DNA of 64,000 nt from Halobaculum sp. MBLA0147 (GTDB taxonomy: Archaea; Halobacteriota; Halobacteria; Halobacteriales; Haloferacaceae): contig NZ_JBGKAD010000001.1 in NCBI RefSeq assembly GCF_041361345.1, positions 2,940,411-3,004,410 of the forward strand. Reading direction: 5' to 3'. Below the pieces are notes generated by a model. It did not search any database and was not told the origin of the DNA. It saw nothing but the letters and a program-made list of their open reading frames with translations. Each line of letters opens with the position of its first letter. Positions within the stretch are counted from its first letter, which is position 1. This document shows positions 42,487 to 49,133 of this stretch, in pieces. Both the position numbers and the translations under genes were made by a program.

Positions 42487-42858
42487 CTACGTCTCGATGG
42501 GGATCCGTTCACCGCGCGCGGCGGCGCCGGTCTCGACGGGGAGCGTCACGTCGAGGACGCCGTTGTCGTAGCTTGCGGTGATGTCGTCGGCCTCCACCGC
42601 CTTCGGGAACCGGAAGCGTCGGTGGTAGGTCCGTCGCTCGTTCCGCTGATCGTCCTCTCGGTTCGCCGCGACGTTGAGGACACCCTCGTCCCACGTCACG
42701 TCGATCTCCGCGGGGTCGTACCCCGGGAGATCGAGCGAGAGGACGAACTCGCCGTCCTCCTCGTACAGCCTGTAGTCGTCACTCCCGGTCTCGAACAGGC
42801 GGTTCGGGAGGTCGAACGATTCCATCCACGAGCTGGTCGGTGTACTCGGAAGTGCCAT
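42487..42858 (-). CDS. Hsp20/alpha-crystallin family small heat shock protein
   Basis: A 123-residue chaperone. The alpha-crystallin domain runs from YRLYEEDGEFVLSLDLPGYD through GVLNVAANRED, YHRRFRFPKAV and ASYDNGVLDVTLP. The C-terminal IPI motif (ERIPIET) needed for oligomer assembly is present. It holds unfolded proteins in the cytoplasm. The promoter has an unusually perfect TATA box (TTTATATA, 42901-42908) and, unlike most genes here, a leader of about 20 bases, consistent with strong, inducible transcription. Confidence 0.93.
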   Translation of the reverse strand: MALPSTPTSSWMESFDLPNRLFETGSDDYRLYEEDGEFVLSLDLPGYDPAEIDVTWDEGVLNVAANREDDQRNERRTYHRRFRFPKAVEADDITASYDNGVLDVTLPVETGAAARGERIPIET

Positions 42859-42900
42859 GGTTCGTCACCCCGAGTGCATTCGATAGTAGTGTTGTGGTTC

Positions 42901-42908
42901 TATATAAA
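42901..42908 (-). promoter_or_regulatory. Consensus TATA box of hsp20
   Basis: TTTATATA on the minus strand within an AT-rich stretch (42885-42912), centred 46 bases before the ATG. It is the best TATA match in the window. Confidence 0.8.
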
Positions 42909-43030
42909 TCTGTCGGAAATGGCGACCGCGATCGTCGCCACGCGTCACCGCACCCCTCCGTCGGACTGGTGTCACCTCCGCTCGCCGTCGGACGGCAACC
43001 CTTTTGCGCGGGCCACTCTCCCGGTCGGGT

Positions 43031-43957
43031 ATGACGGACACCGTCTCGGAGCTGTTCGACCCCGACCGCTGGGAGCAGGTGCCGGGTGCCGACGAGTTCG
43101 ACGACGTGACCTACCACCGCGCGGTCGAGACGGACGCGGTACGGATCGCGTTCGACCGCCCCGCAGTCCGCAACGCCTTCCGACCGGGGACGGTCGACGA
43201 GTTGTACGCCGCCCTGGAGGACGCCCGCAAACGCGCCGACGTTGGCTGTGTGTTGCTCACCGGCAACGGTCCGTCACCCGAGGACGGCGGCTGGGCGTTC
43301 TGTGCCGGCGGGGACCAGTCCGTCCGCGGCGAGTCGGGCTACGAGTACCGTGGCGACGACGAGGCCGACGAGAGCGACGACGAACTCGTCCGGGAGGCGA
43401 AGGCCGGTCGCCTCCACATCCTCGAGGTCCAGCGTCTGATCCGGTTCATGCCCAAGCCCGTCGTCGCGGTCGTGCCGGGCTGGGCGGTCGGCGGCGGCCA
43501 CTCGCTGCACGTCGTCTGTGACCTGACGCTCGCCAGCGACGAGCACGCGAAGTTCCTCCAGACGGACCCCGACGTGGCGAGCTTCGACGGCGGCTTCGGT
43601 TCGGCGTACCTCGCGAAGCAGGTCGGCCAGAAGAAGGCCCGCGAGGTGTTCTTCCGCGGAAAGACCTACTCGGCCGCGGAGGCCGTCGAGATGGGGATGG
43701 CGAACGAGGCGATCCCACACGAGGAGTTGGAGGACGTGGCCTTGGAGTGGGCCGACGAGATGACCGCGAAGTCGCCGACCGCGATGCGGATGCTGAAGTA
43801 CGCGTTCAACATGGCCGACGACGGGCTCGTCGGCCAGCAGGTGTTCGCCGGCGAGGCGACGCGGCTGGCGTACACGACGCCCGAGGCCCAGGAGGGTCGG
43901 GACGCCTTCTTGGAGGGTCGGGAGCCGGACTTCTCCGGGTACCCGTGGCACTACTGA
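43031..43957 (+). CDS. menB: 1,4-dihydroxy-2-naphthoyl-CoA synthase MenB
   Basis: A 308-residue crotonase-fold enzyme of menaquinone synthesis, which cyclises o-succinylbenzoyl-CoA. Key features: VRIAFDRPAVRNAFRPGTVD, FCAGGDQSVRG (oxyanion hole), VAVVPGWAVGGGHSLHVVCD, the MenB-specific DPDVASFDGGFGSAYLAKQV and the C-terminal YPWHY. Length and these signatures separate MenB from general enoyl-CoA hydratases. ATG at 43031 with TATA-like CTTTTGCG (43001-43008). menA and menC lie 1.2 kb on, across a short accessory insert. Confidence 0.94.
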   Translation: MTDTVSELFDPDRWEQVPGADEFDDVTYHRAVETDAVRIAFDRPAVRNAFRPGTVDELYAALEDARKRADVGCVLLTGNGPSPEDGGWAFCAGGDQSVRGESGYEYRGDDEADESDDELVREAKAGRLHILEVQRLIRFMPKPVVAVVPGWAVGGGHSLHVVCDLTLASDEHAKFLQTDPDVASFDGGFGSAYLAKQVGQKKAREVFFRGKTYSAAEAVEMGMANEAIPHEELEDVALEWADEMTAKSPTAMRMLKYAFNMADDGLVGQQVFAGEATRLAYTTPEAQEGRDAFLEGREPDFSGYPWHY

Positions 43958-43966
43958 GCGCGCCGA

Positions 43967-44233
43967 CTACCGTCGGTACCCGCTCGGAGTGTCGACGACT
44001 TCCCACGTCGTTCTGTTCACCCGTCGTAAGAGCTCTCGCCGTTCGAGTACCGCTACCAGTCCCTTCGCAGTCTCCACGTCGGTTTCGAGCTCACGGACGA
44101 CCCGTTGGACGGACAGTGTGTCGCCGCTCTCGAACACCTCGTAGAAGTCACTGATCAGTCTCGCCTCGTCTTCGCCACCGTCGAACGGCGGTGGGCGCTC
44201 CTCCTCACCGTCGGTGTCGTCACGGCGCGACAT
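43967..44233 (-). CDS. Small winged-helix-like protein, unknown function
   Basis: An 88-residue acidic protein. After a disordered start containing EERPPPFDGGED it has RLISDFYEVFESGDTLSVQR and VVRELETDVETAKGLVAVLE, RRELLRRVNRTTWEVVDTP, which reads like a compact winged helix. A DNA- or protein-binding role is inference. It lies 12 bases downstream of a 27-codon frame that shares a PFDGG-containing start. Local GC is lower than in the flanking men genes, suggesting later insertion. Convergent with menB. Confidence 0.55.
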   Translation of the reverse strand: MSRRDDTDGEEERPPPFDGGEDEARLISDFYEVFESGDTLSVQRVVRELETDVETAKGLVAVLERRELLRRVNRTTWEVVDTPSGYRR

Positions 44234-44245
44234 AAATCGGCAGAG

Positions 44246-44329
44246 TCAGCGGCGGTCTACACCGCCGTCGAACGGATCTGGCTTCTCCTCGCCGCTCTCC
44301 TCCTCGTCGTCGGCTACTTCGGTCGTCAT
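44246..44329 (-). CDS. Possible 27-residue leader peptide or truncated gene
   Basis: A short frame (MTTEVADDEEESGEEKPDPF, then DGGVDRR and stop). Its ATG lies about 32 bases downstream of a TATA-like ATACAATAC (44357-44365), so it would be the first frame of the transcript that includes the 88-residue gene. Its EEKPDPFDGG resembles the EERPPPFDGG of that gene, suggesting a duplicated, truncated N-terminus. It might be a functional leader peptide or a decayed copy. Confidence 0.4.
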   Translation of the reverse strand: MTTEVADDEEESGEEKPDPFDGGVDRR

Positions 44330-44377
44330 GATCCACCCCGGTCTCGTCTCCCCGACGTATTGTATCTAGGGACTGGT

Positions 44378-45016
44378 CTAGTCACCGACACCAGACTTCG
44401 TGAACTGATCTTTCAGATACACCGCGACGACGAGCGGAACGAGGGTCGAGAGCGTGACGACGAGGAGGCGCCTGTTCACCCACACGCCACTCTCCCCACG
44501 GACAGCAGCGAGGACAGAGAGTCCGAAGTACTCCAGTTCGAGCACGACGGTGAGGAGACTCACGTTGAGTAGTGCCGTGTCGACTCTGTTCGCTCGCTTG
44601 TTCCGGTGCATCCACTTTCGGTGTGATCGGAGGACTCTGTCGAGAAACTCGGCGTCGTCGACACCGTCACCCGCGTAGTCGATGGCCTGCTCGATGTCTC
44701 CGCGACCGAGTCCGACGACGGTGGGTGTCCTGACGTAGGCGACCAACCCGGTGAACACCGACACCGCCGCAACACCGAGAGCAGCGTACGACGCGGCGTT
44801 CAGCAGCCCACTCGAGACGACGAGTTCGGGTTCCGTCGAGTTCGGACTGGGTCCCAGACTGAGACCGAGGACCGACAGGAAGAGTCCGACGAGTGCGAGG
44901 TTCAGTCTGATGTTCCGGATCGCACGCTCTCCGACGTTGTTCAGCAACTCTCGTTGGTTCTCCAGACGTGCCCGCGACTCCTCTCTGGCGGCGTCCAACT
45001 GGTCGCGTCGAGCCAC
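44378..45016 (-). CDS. Four-helix membrane protein, unknown function
   Basis: A 212-residue protein. GTG at 45016 was chosen because GAGTTATCAA (45041-45050, minus strand) is an ideal TATA box about 28 bases upstream; longer starts would lie upstream of it. A charged amphipathic N-terminus (RRDQLDAAREESRARLENQR) precedes four transmembrane helices (about residues 36-54, 70-98, 148-170, 185-203). The loop between helices 2 and 3 is polar (RTPTVVGLGRGDIEQAIDYA). No family is recognised. It is in the accessory block between menB and menA and has lower GC. Confidence 0.6.
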   Translation of the reverse strand: MARRDQLDAAREESRARLENQRELLNNVGERAIRNIRLNLALVGLFLSVLGLSLGPSPNSTEPELVVSSGLLNAASYAALGVAAVSVFTGLVAYVRTPTVVGLGRGDIEQAIDYAGDGVDDAEFLDRVLRSHRKWMHRNKRANRVDTALLNVSLLTVVLELEYFGLSVLAAVRGESGVWVNRRLLVVTLSTLVPLVVAVYLKDQFTKSGVGD

Positions 45017-45040
45017 GGCTTGTACTTGTGTAGGCCGTAC

Positions 45041-45050
45041 TTGATAACTC
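45041..45050 (-). promoter_or_regulatory. TATA box for the four-helix membrane protein gene
   Basis: GAGTTATCAA on the minus strand, centred about 29 bases before the GTG at 45016. It decides the start choice for this gene. Confidence 0.6.
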
Positions 45051-45151
45051 TCTAGGAACTCGGAGCGAGACGAGACTACACAGACGGTCACGCAGGCCGT
45101 CGACACTGCGAACCACAGTCGCTTTCCGCCTCCCAGCCCCACTCACGAGCG

Positions 45152-46099
45152 ATGAGTACCACGGAGAGTGGGGCCGAGGTCTCCCGGCGGCGCGCGTGGC
45201 TGATGGCGGCGCGCCCGCAGACGTTGCCGGCCGCCGCCGCGCCGGTGGTCGTCGGTGTCGGGTTGGCGCTGCGCGACGGCGTGTTCGCGCCACTGCCGGC
45301 GGTGGCGGCGCTGGTCGGCGCCGCGTTGATCCAGGTGGGGACGAACTTCGCCAACGACTACTACGACGCGGTGAAGGGCGCCGACACGGAGGATCGCGAG
45401 GGGTTCACCCGCGTGACGGCCGGCGGGTTGATCGAACCGGCGAGCGTGAAGCGGGCGATGTGGCTCACGTTCGCGGCGGCGATCCTCGGCGGCGTCTACC
45501 TCGTCTGGGTCGGCGGGCTCCCGATCCTCGTGATCGGCCTGCTGTCGGTCGCCTCTGGCGTCGCGTACACCGGTGGGCCGTACCCGCTGGGCTACCACGG
45601 GCTGGGTGACCTGTTCGTCTTCCTCTTCTTCGGCGTGATCGCGGTCACCGGGACCTACTACGTCCAGGCGGCCGCAGAGTTGGGGGTCGCGTTCGCCACG
45701 CTCGTCCCACGACCCGAACTGGTCCCCCTCGCGGCGCTGGTCGCGTCGCTCCCGGTGGCGGCGCTGTCGACGAACATCCTCGTGGTGAACAACGTCCGCG
45801 ACCGCGAGGAGGACGCCACCACCGGCAAACGGACGCTCGCCGTCCGGTTCGGCTACGGCGTCGCACGCGGGGAGTTCGTCGGGCTGCTCGGGCTCGCGTA
45901 CACGATCCCGATCGTCTTCGCCGTCGAGACTGGCGACCTGGCGACGCTGCTCCCGCTCGTCACTCTCCCGCTGGCGGCCTCCGTCGCTCGGACGGTGCTG
46001 ACGGAGACCGCCGGCGAGGCGCTGAACCCCACGTTGGAGTCGACCGGGAGACTGCTGGCGGCGTTCGCCGCTCTGTTCGCCGTCGGGCTGGCGGTGTGA
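45152..46099 (+). CDS. menA: 1,4-dihydroxy-2-naphthoate polyprenyltransferase MenA
   Basis: A 315-residue UbiA-superfamily membrane prenyltransferase joining a polyprenyl chain to dihydroxynaphthoate to form demethylmenaquinone. It has WLMAARPQTLPAAAAPVVVG, the first Asp-rich motif QVGTNFANDYYDAVKGADTE, the second NNVRDREEDATTGKRTLAVR, and about eight transmembrane helices. ATG at 45152. menC follows after four bases, so they form an operon. Confidence 0.94.
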   Translation: MSTTESGAEVSRRRAWLMAARPQTLPAAAAPVVVGVGLALRDGVFAPLPAVAALVGAALIQVGTNFANDYYDAVKGADTEDREGFTRVTAGGLIEPASVKRAMWLTFAAAILGGVYLVWVGGLPILVIGLLSVASGVAYTGGPYPLGYHGLGDLFVFLFFGVIAVTGTYYVQAAAELGVAFATLVPRPELVPLAALVASLPVAALSTNILVVNNVRDREEDATTGKRTLAVRFGYGVARGEFVGLLGLAYTIPIVFAVETGDLATLLPLVTLPLAASVARTVLTETAGEALNPTLESTGRLLAAFAALFAVGLAV

Positions 46100-46103
46100 G
46101 ACG

Positions 46104-47402
46104 ATGACCGACGACTCTACTGGAGCGCCGGGCGACTCCCGTGGAGCGTCGGACGACGCTCCGCCGAGTGTGGACTCGACCGGTCGCGGGGCGCCGACCG
46201 ACTGGCGACTGCGGCGGTTCGCACTCCCGCTGGCGTCGCCGCTGGGAACCGCACACGGCGAGATTCACGAACGGGCTGGCACGCTGGTCGGGCTCCTCGG
46301 CGCTTCCGGCGAGACGGTCGGCGTCGGCGAGGCGACACCACTCTCCGGGTGGACGGAGTCCGAGGCGGACTGTCGTGGGGCACTCGCCGAGGCGACTGCG
46401 ACGGAGCCACGGCGTGGTGCAGTTCCCGACGCGCGGACGCCGGCGGCGCGGTTCGCGGTCGAGACGGCGCGACGCGACGCCGTCGCTCGTCGTCGTGGCG
46501 TCCCGATCGCGGCGACACTGGGTCGCGACGGGACGGGTCCGACCGTAGAAGACGCGCACGCGAGACGCGTGCCGGTGAACGCGACCGTGGGCGACGCCGA
46601 TCCGGCGGCGACCGTCGCGGCGGTCGAGGACGCGCTCGCCGACGGCTACGAGACGGTGAAGCTGAAAGTCGGTGTGCGCGACGTGGAGACGGATTTGACT
46701 CGTGTCCGACGGGTCGTCTCGGCTGTCGCGGGGGACTCCGAGACTGGCAGTACGGCGTCGCCGTCGGCACCGGGGCCGACGCTGCGTGTCGACGCGAACG
46801 GGGCGTGGGACCGCACCACCGCGACGCGAGCACTCCGAGCACTCGACGGGCTCGTGGAGTACGTCGAACAGCCGGTTCCAGGGTCGGACCTCGCCGGTCT
46901 CGCCGCGCTCCGTGGCGTCGGGGCGCCGGTCGCGGCCGACGAGGCGCTGTCGACACACGACCCGTGGCGCGTGCTGGCGGCCGACGCGGCGGACGTGCTC
47001 GTCTGTAAGCCCGCCGCGATCGGTGGCCTCGCGCGGACGCTGGCGGTCGCCCGTGCCGCGGCGGCGCGCGGCGTCGACACGGTGGTCACGACGACGATCG
47101 ACGGCGTCGTCGCCCGAACGGCGGCGGTCCACCTCGTGGCGGCGCTCCCCGCCGTCGGGGAGACGGCGCTCTCGACGGTCGACGAGACGACGCCCCCGGA
47201 CGAGACGCTGGCCGTGTCCGGAGGCGACGACGAGACACGTCGTGCGCACGGGCTGGCGACGGCGTCACTGTTGGAACGGGATCTGGAGACGACGGACGGA
47301 CGGGCGATTGCCGACCCGGTTGCGCCGGTCGACGGCGAGATCGCGGTCCCGGCGGCGCCGGGGCTGGCGGGGGATCGGTTCGACGAACTGGTCCGAGAGT
47401 GA
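46104..47402 (+). CDS. menC: o-Succinylbenzoate synthase MenC
   Basis: A 432-residue enolase-superfamily enzyme that dehydrates SHCHC to o-succinylbenzoate. After a 35-residue acidic tail the capping domain begins (RRFALPLASPLGTAHGEIHE). The barrel has the catalytic TVKLKVG, metal ligand LRVDANGAWDR, VEYVEQPV, VAADEALS and VCKPAAIGGL (second Lys). Muconate cycloisomerase or dipeptide epimerase are alternatives by fold, but co-operon placement with menA fixes MenC. Several acidic or Ser-rich insertions enlarge it beyond the usual 320-370 residues. Confidence 0.92.
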   Translation: MTDDSTGAPGDSRGASDDAPPSVDSTGRGAPTDWRLRRFALPLASPLGTAHGEIHERAGTLVGLLGASGETVGVGEATPLSGWTESEADCRGALAEATATEPRRGAVPDARTPAARFAVETARRDAVARRRGVPIAATLGRDGTGPTVEDAHARRVPVNATVGDADPAATVAAVEDALADGYETVKLKVGVRDVETDLTRVRRVVSAVAGDSETGSTASPSAPGPTLRVDANGAWDRTTATRALRALDGLVEYVEQPVPGSDLAGLAALRGVGAPVAADEALSTHDPWRVLAADAADVLVCKPAAIGGLARTLAVARAAAARGVDTVVTTTIDGVVARTAAVHLVAALPAVGETALSTVDETTPPDETLAVSGGDDETRRAHGLATASLLERDLETTDGRAIADPVAPVDGEIAVPAAPGLAGDRFDELVRE

Positions 47403-47424
47403 CGAGAGAGGGTCGAGCGACGGG

Positions 47425-47547
47425 TCAGTTGACGAGTTTGTACAGCCAGGCCACGGTGAGTGCCAGGGAGAGTGCGAGCGCGACGCCGCCGGTCGCGAGC
47501 GGTGGGAGCTTCGTGGTCGCCTCGGAGGCGAGCAGCACTGGTGTCAT
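47425..47547 (-). CDS. Small single-helix membrane protein
   Basis: A 40-residue protein (TPVLLASEATTKLPPLATGG, then a helix VALALSLALTVAWLYKLV). ATG at 47547 is preceded by a T-rich TATA-like GTTTTTG about 27 bases upstream (47569-47577). Convergent with menC by 22 bases. Many haloarchaea have such mini membrane proteins; role unknown. Confidence 0.55.
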   Translation of the reverse strand: MTPVLLASEATTKLPPLATGGVALALSLALTVAWLYKLVN

Positions 47548-47674
47548 ACCCTCGCGTTCTCGACGGGCTCGCAAAAACGCTTCTACTCCGGGTGTCGCCG
47601 CCGACTCGCCTCGGTGGTCTGCGACGCGTGGCCCTCTCACCGCCGATCACCGCGCGTCGGCACCGCCGGACTGG

Positions 47675-48496
47675 TCACCGTGCGTCGCTCGCGGGTGGCT
47701 CGTACACTTCGGCGAGCCCGTCCAGTGCCTCGTGGTGGTGGGTCGTGTGTGGGGCGGTCAGCGGCGAGACGGAGACGGCGCCGTCGACGATGGCGCGGCG
47801 GTCCGTCCCCGCCGGGTCCGGGATGTCACCGCTCTTCATCCGCTCCCAGACGCGGTCGTGGAGAGTGATCTGGTCGCCGTCGCGCTCGGCGGTCATGTCG
47901 TACAGTGTCGACGGGCGTGTGATCGTCATCTCGCCGCTCCCGGTGCCGGGCCACGGGGCGTTGACGTTGAGGTAGTCCGTCTGCTCGAACACGCCGGCGT
48001 CGACGGCGTGATCGACGAGGAACCGCGTCGCGTCCGCCGCGAGCGCGTAGTCGCCCGGGTCCGTCGCGTGATCGCGCCAGTCGCCCTCGTCCGGCTCCGG
48101 GACGTACTGCGACACGGCGATGGCGGGTACGTCGAAGAACGCCGCCTCGACGGCCGCAGAGACCGTCCCGGACCGCCCGAGTACGTACGCCCCCAAGTTC
48201 GCACCCTTGTTACAGCCGGACACCACGAGGTCCACGTCGGGACACAGCGACTCTAGGCCGACGACGGTACAGTCCGCGGGCGTACCGGCGATGGCGTACC
48301 CCAACTCGTGTTCGCGGACGGTCACGTCGTTCGACATCGAGCGCCCGACGGCCGAGCGGTCGTCGGCGGGCGCGACGGCGACCACCTCCGTCACCTCGTC
48401 GAGGCCGTCGAGTGCGTCGTACAGCGCCCGGAACCCCGGACTGTCGATCCCGTCGTCGTTCGTCAAGAGGAGTCGCACCGCGTCGGCCTCGTCCAT
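47675..48496 (-). CDS. surE: 5'/3'-nucleotidase SurE
   Basis: A 273-residue metal-dependent nucleoside monophosphatase. The N-terminal RLLLTNDDGIDSPGFRALYD holds the paired metal Asp residues. SMSNDVTVRE supplies Ser/Asn ligands, and VDLVVSGCNKGANLGAYVLG (the SGxN motif) the remaining Asn. Then TVSAAVEAAFFDVPAIAVS and LNVNAPWP follow, as in all SurE proteins. ATG at 48496. Monocistronic. Confidence 0.94.
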   Translation of the reverse strand: MDEADAVRLLLTNDDGIDSPGFRALYDALDGLDEVTEVVAVAPADDRSAVGRSMSNDVTVREHELGYAIAGTPADCTVVGLESLCPDVDLVVSGCNKGANLGAYVLGRSGTVSAAVEAAFFDVPAIAVSQYVPEPDEGDWRDHATDPGDYALAADATRFLVDHAVDAGVFEQTDYLNVNAPWPGTGSGEMTITRPSTLYDMTAERDGDQITLHDRVWERMKSGDIPDPAGTDRRAIVDGAVSVSPLTAPHTTHHHEALDGLAEVYEPPASDAR

Positions 48497-48583
48497 ACCC
48501 CCGCCTCGGGTGGCCCGGAGAAAAACGCGTCGTTGCCACCGATCGCAGCTATCGAGCCACCGGAGTGGACTGGGCCGCCGCCG

Positions 48584-48784
48584 TCAGGCGGTGTCCGCCT
48601 CGTACCCGGCGTCTTCGACGGCGACGATGGCGTCGAGCGCGTCCGCGTCGCCCTCGACCGTCGCGCGATCAGCCTCGTGGTCTGCGGTCGCCGACTCGAC
48701 GCCGTCGACGCCCTCCAGCGCCTCGACGACCGACGCCTCGCAGTTGCCACAGCTCATCCCCGTCACGGAGAGTTCGAGTGTCAT
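48584..48784 (-). CDS. CopZ-like heavy-metal-associated domain copper chaperone
   Basis: A 66-residue ferredoxin-like HMA domain: LELSVTGMSCGNCEASVVEA, with metal-binding GMSCGNC, then VDGVESATADHEADRATVEG and VAVEDAGYEADTA. It should carry Cu(I) to the divergent copper ATPase whose own HMA repeats have GMSCANC. The two genes are separated by about 350 bases. Confidence 0.9.
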   Translation of the reverse strand: MTLELSVTGMSCGNCEASVVEALEGVDGVESATADHEADRATVEGDADALDAIVAVEDAGYEADTA

Positions 48785-49133
48785 ACCACTACGTTAGGCT
48801 GGCGACGACACGGGTGTTTCGGTCTCGGACGAATCGCCACTCGGTCACGTTCGAGTGGGTCGCGGTCCGTCGCGCCGGCCGCACTGCGTTGCACCCGGGA
48901 CTTTCGGAACTGGGGGTCGACCCTGCTGTCGACTTCGGTTCCGTGTATCTCGTCGGGGCCGCGGGATAAGTGAACCAGCTGTATCGGACCCGGATACCCA
49001 CCAGTACGGCGTCCGAGACGGGAACGGAGATCCCTCGTCCGCCGATACTACCCGAGGCAGCCGCACTGGTGATCGAATTTGGGAACCAAAGCTAAAGCCC
49101 GAACTGAGGGCCGCTCTCGTTACCACAAACCGA
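48785..49133. other. Copper-gene intergenic region, atypical composition
   Basis: About 349 bases between the divergent copper genes. The part near 48960-49130 is clearly less GC-rich than its flanks. Its frame is open in phase with the ATPase and reads HQYGVRDGNGDPSSADTTRG, then a RIWEPKLKPELRAALV segment, which does not belong to any ATPase N-terminus. It could be a decayed coding remnant. The promoter elements of the ATPase gene lie at its right end. Confidence 0.5.
49078..49090. promoter_or_regulatory. Operator-like palindrome upstream of the copper ATPase
   Basis: TTTGG-GAA-CCAAA is a perfect inverted repeat 44-56 bases before the ATG at 49134 and adjacent to a TATA-like GCTAAAGC (49090-49097). 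It is a candidate site for a copper-responsive regulator; identity inferred only. Confidence 0.45.

Noticed and set aside
44105..44572. 155-codon plus-strand frame in the accessory block
   Set aside because: It is antisense to two frames with well-spaced TATA boxes and has only a short hydrophobic stretch as support.
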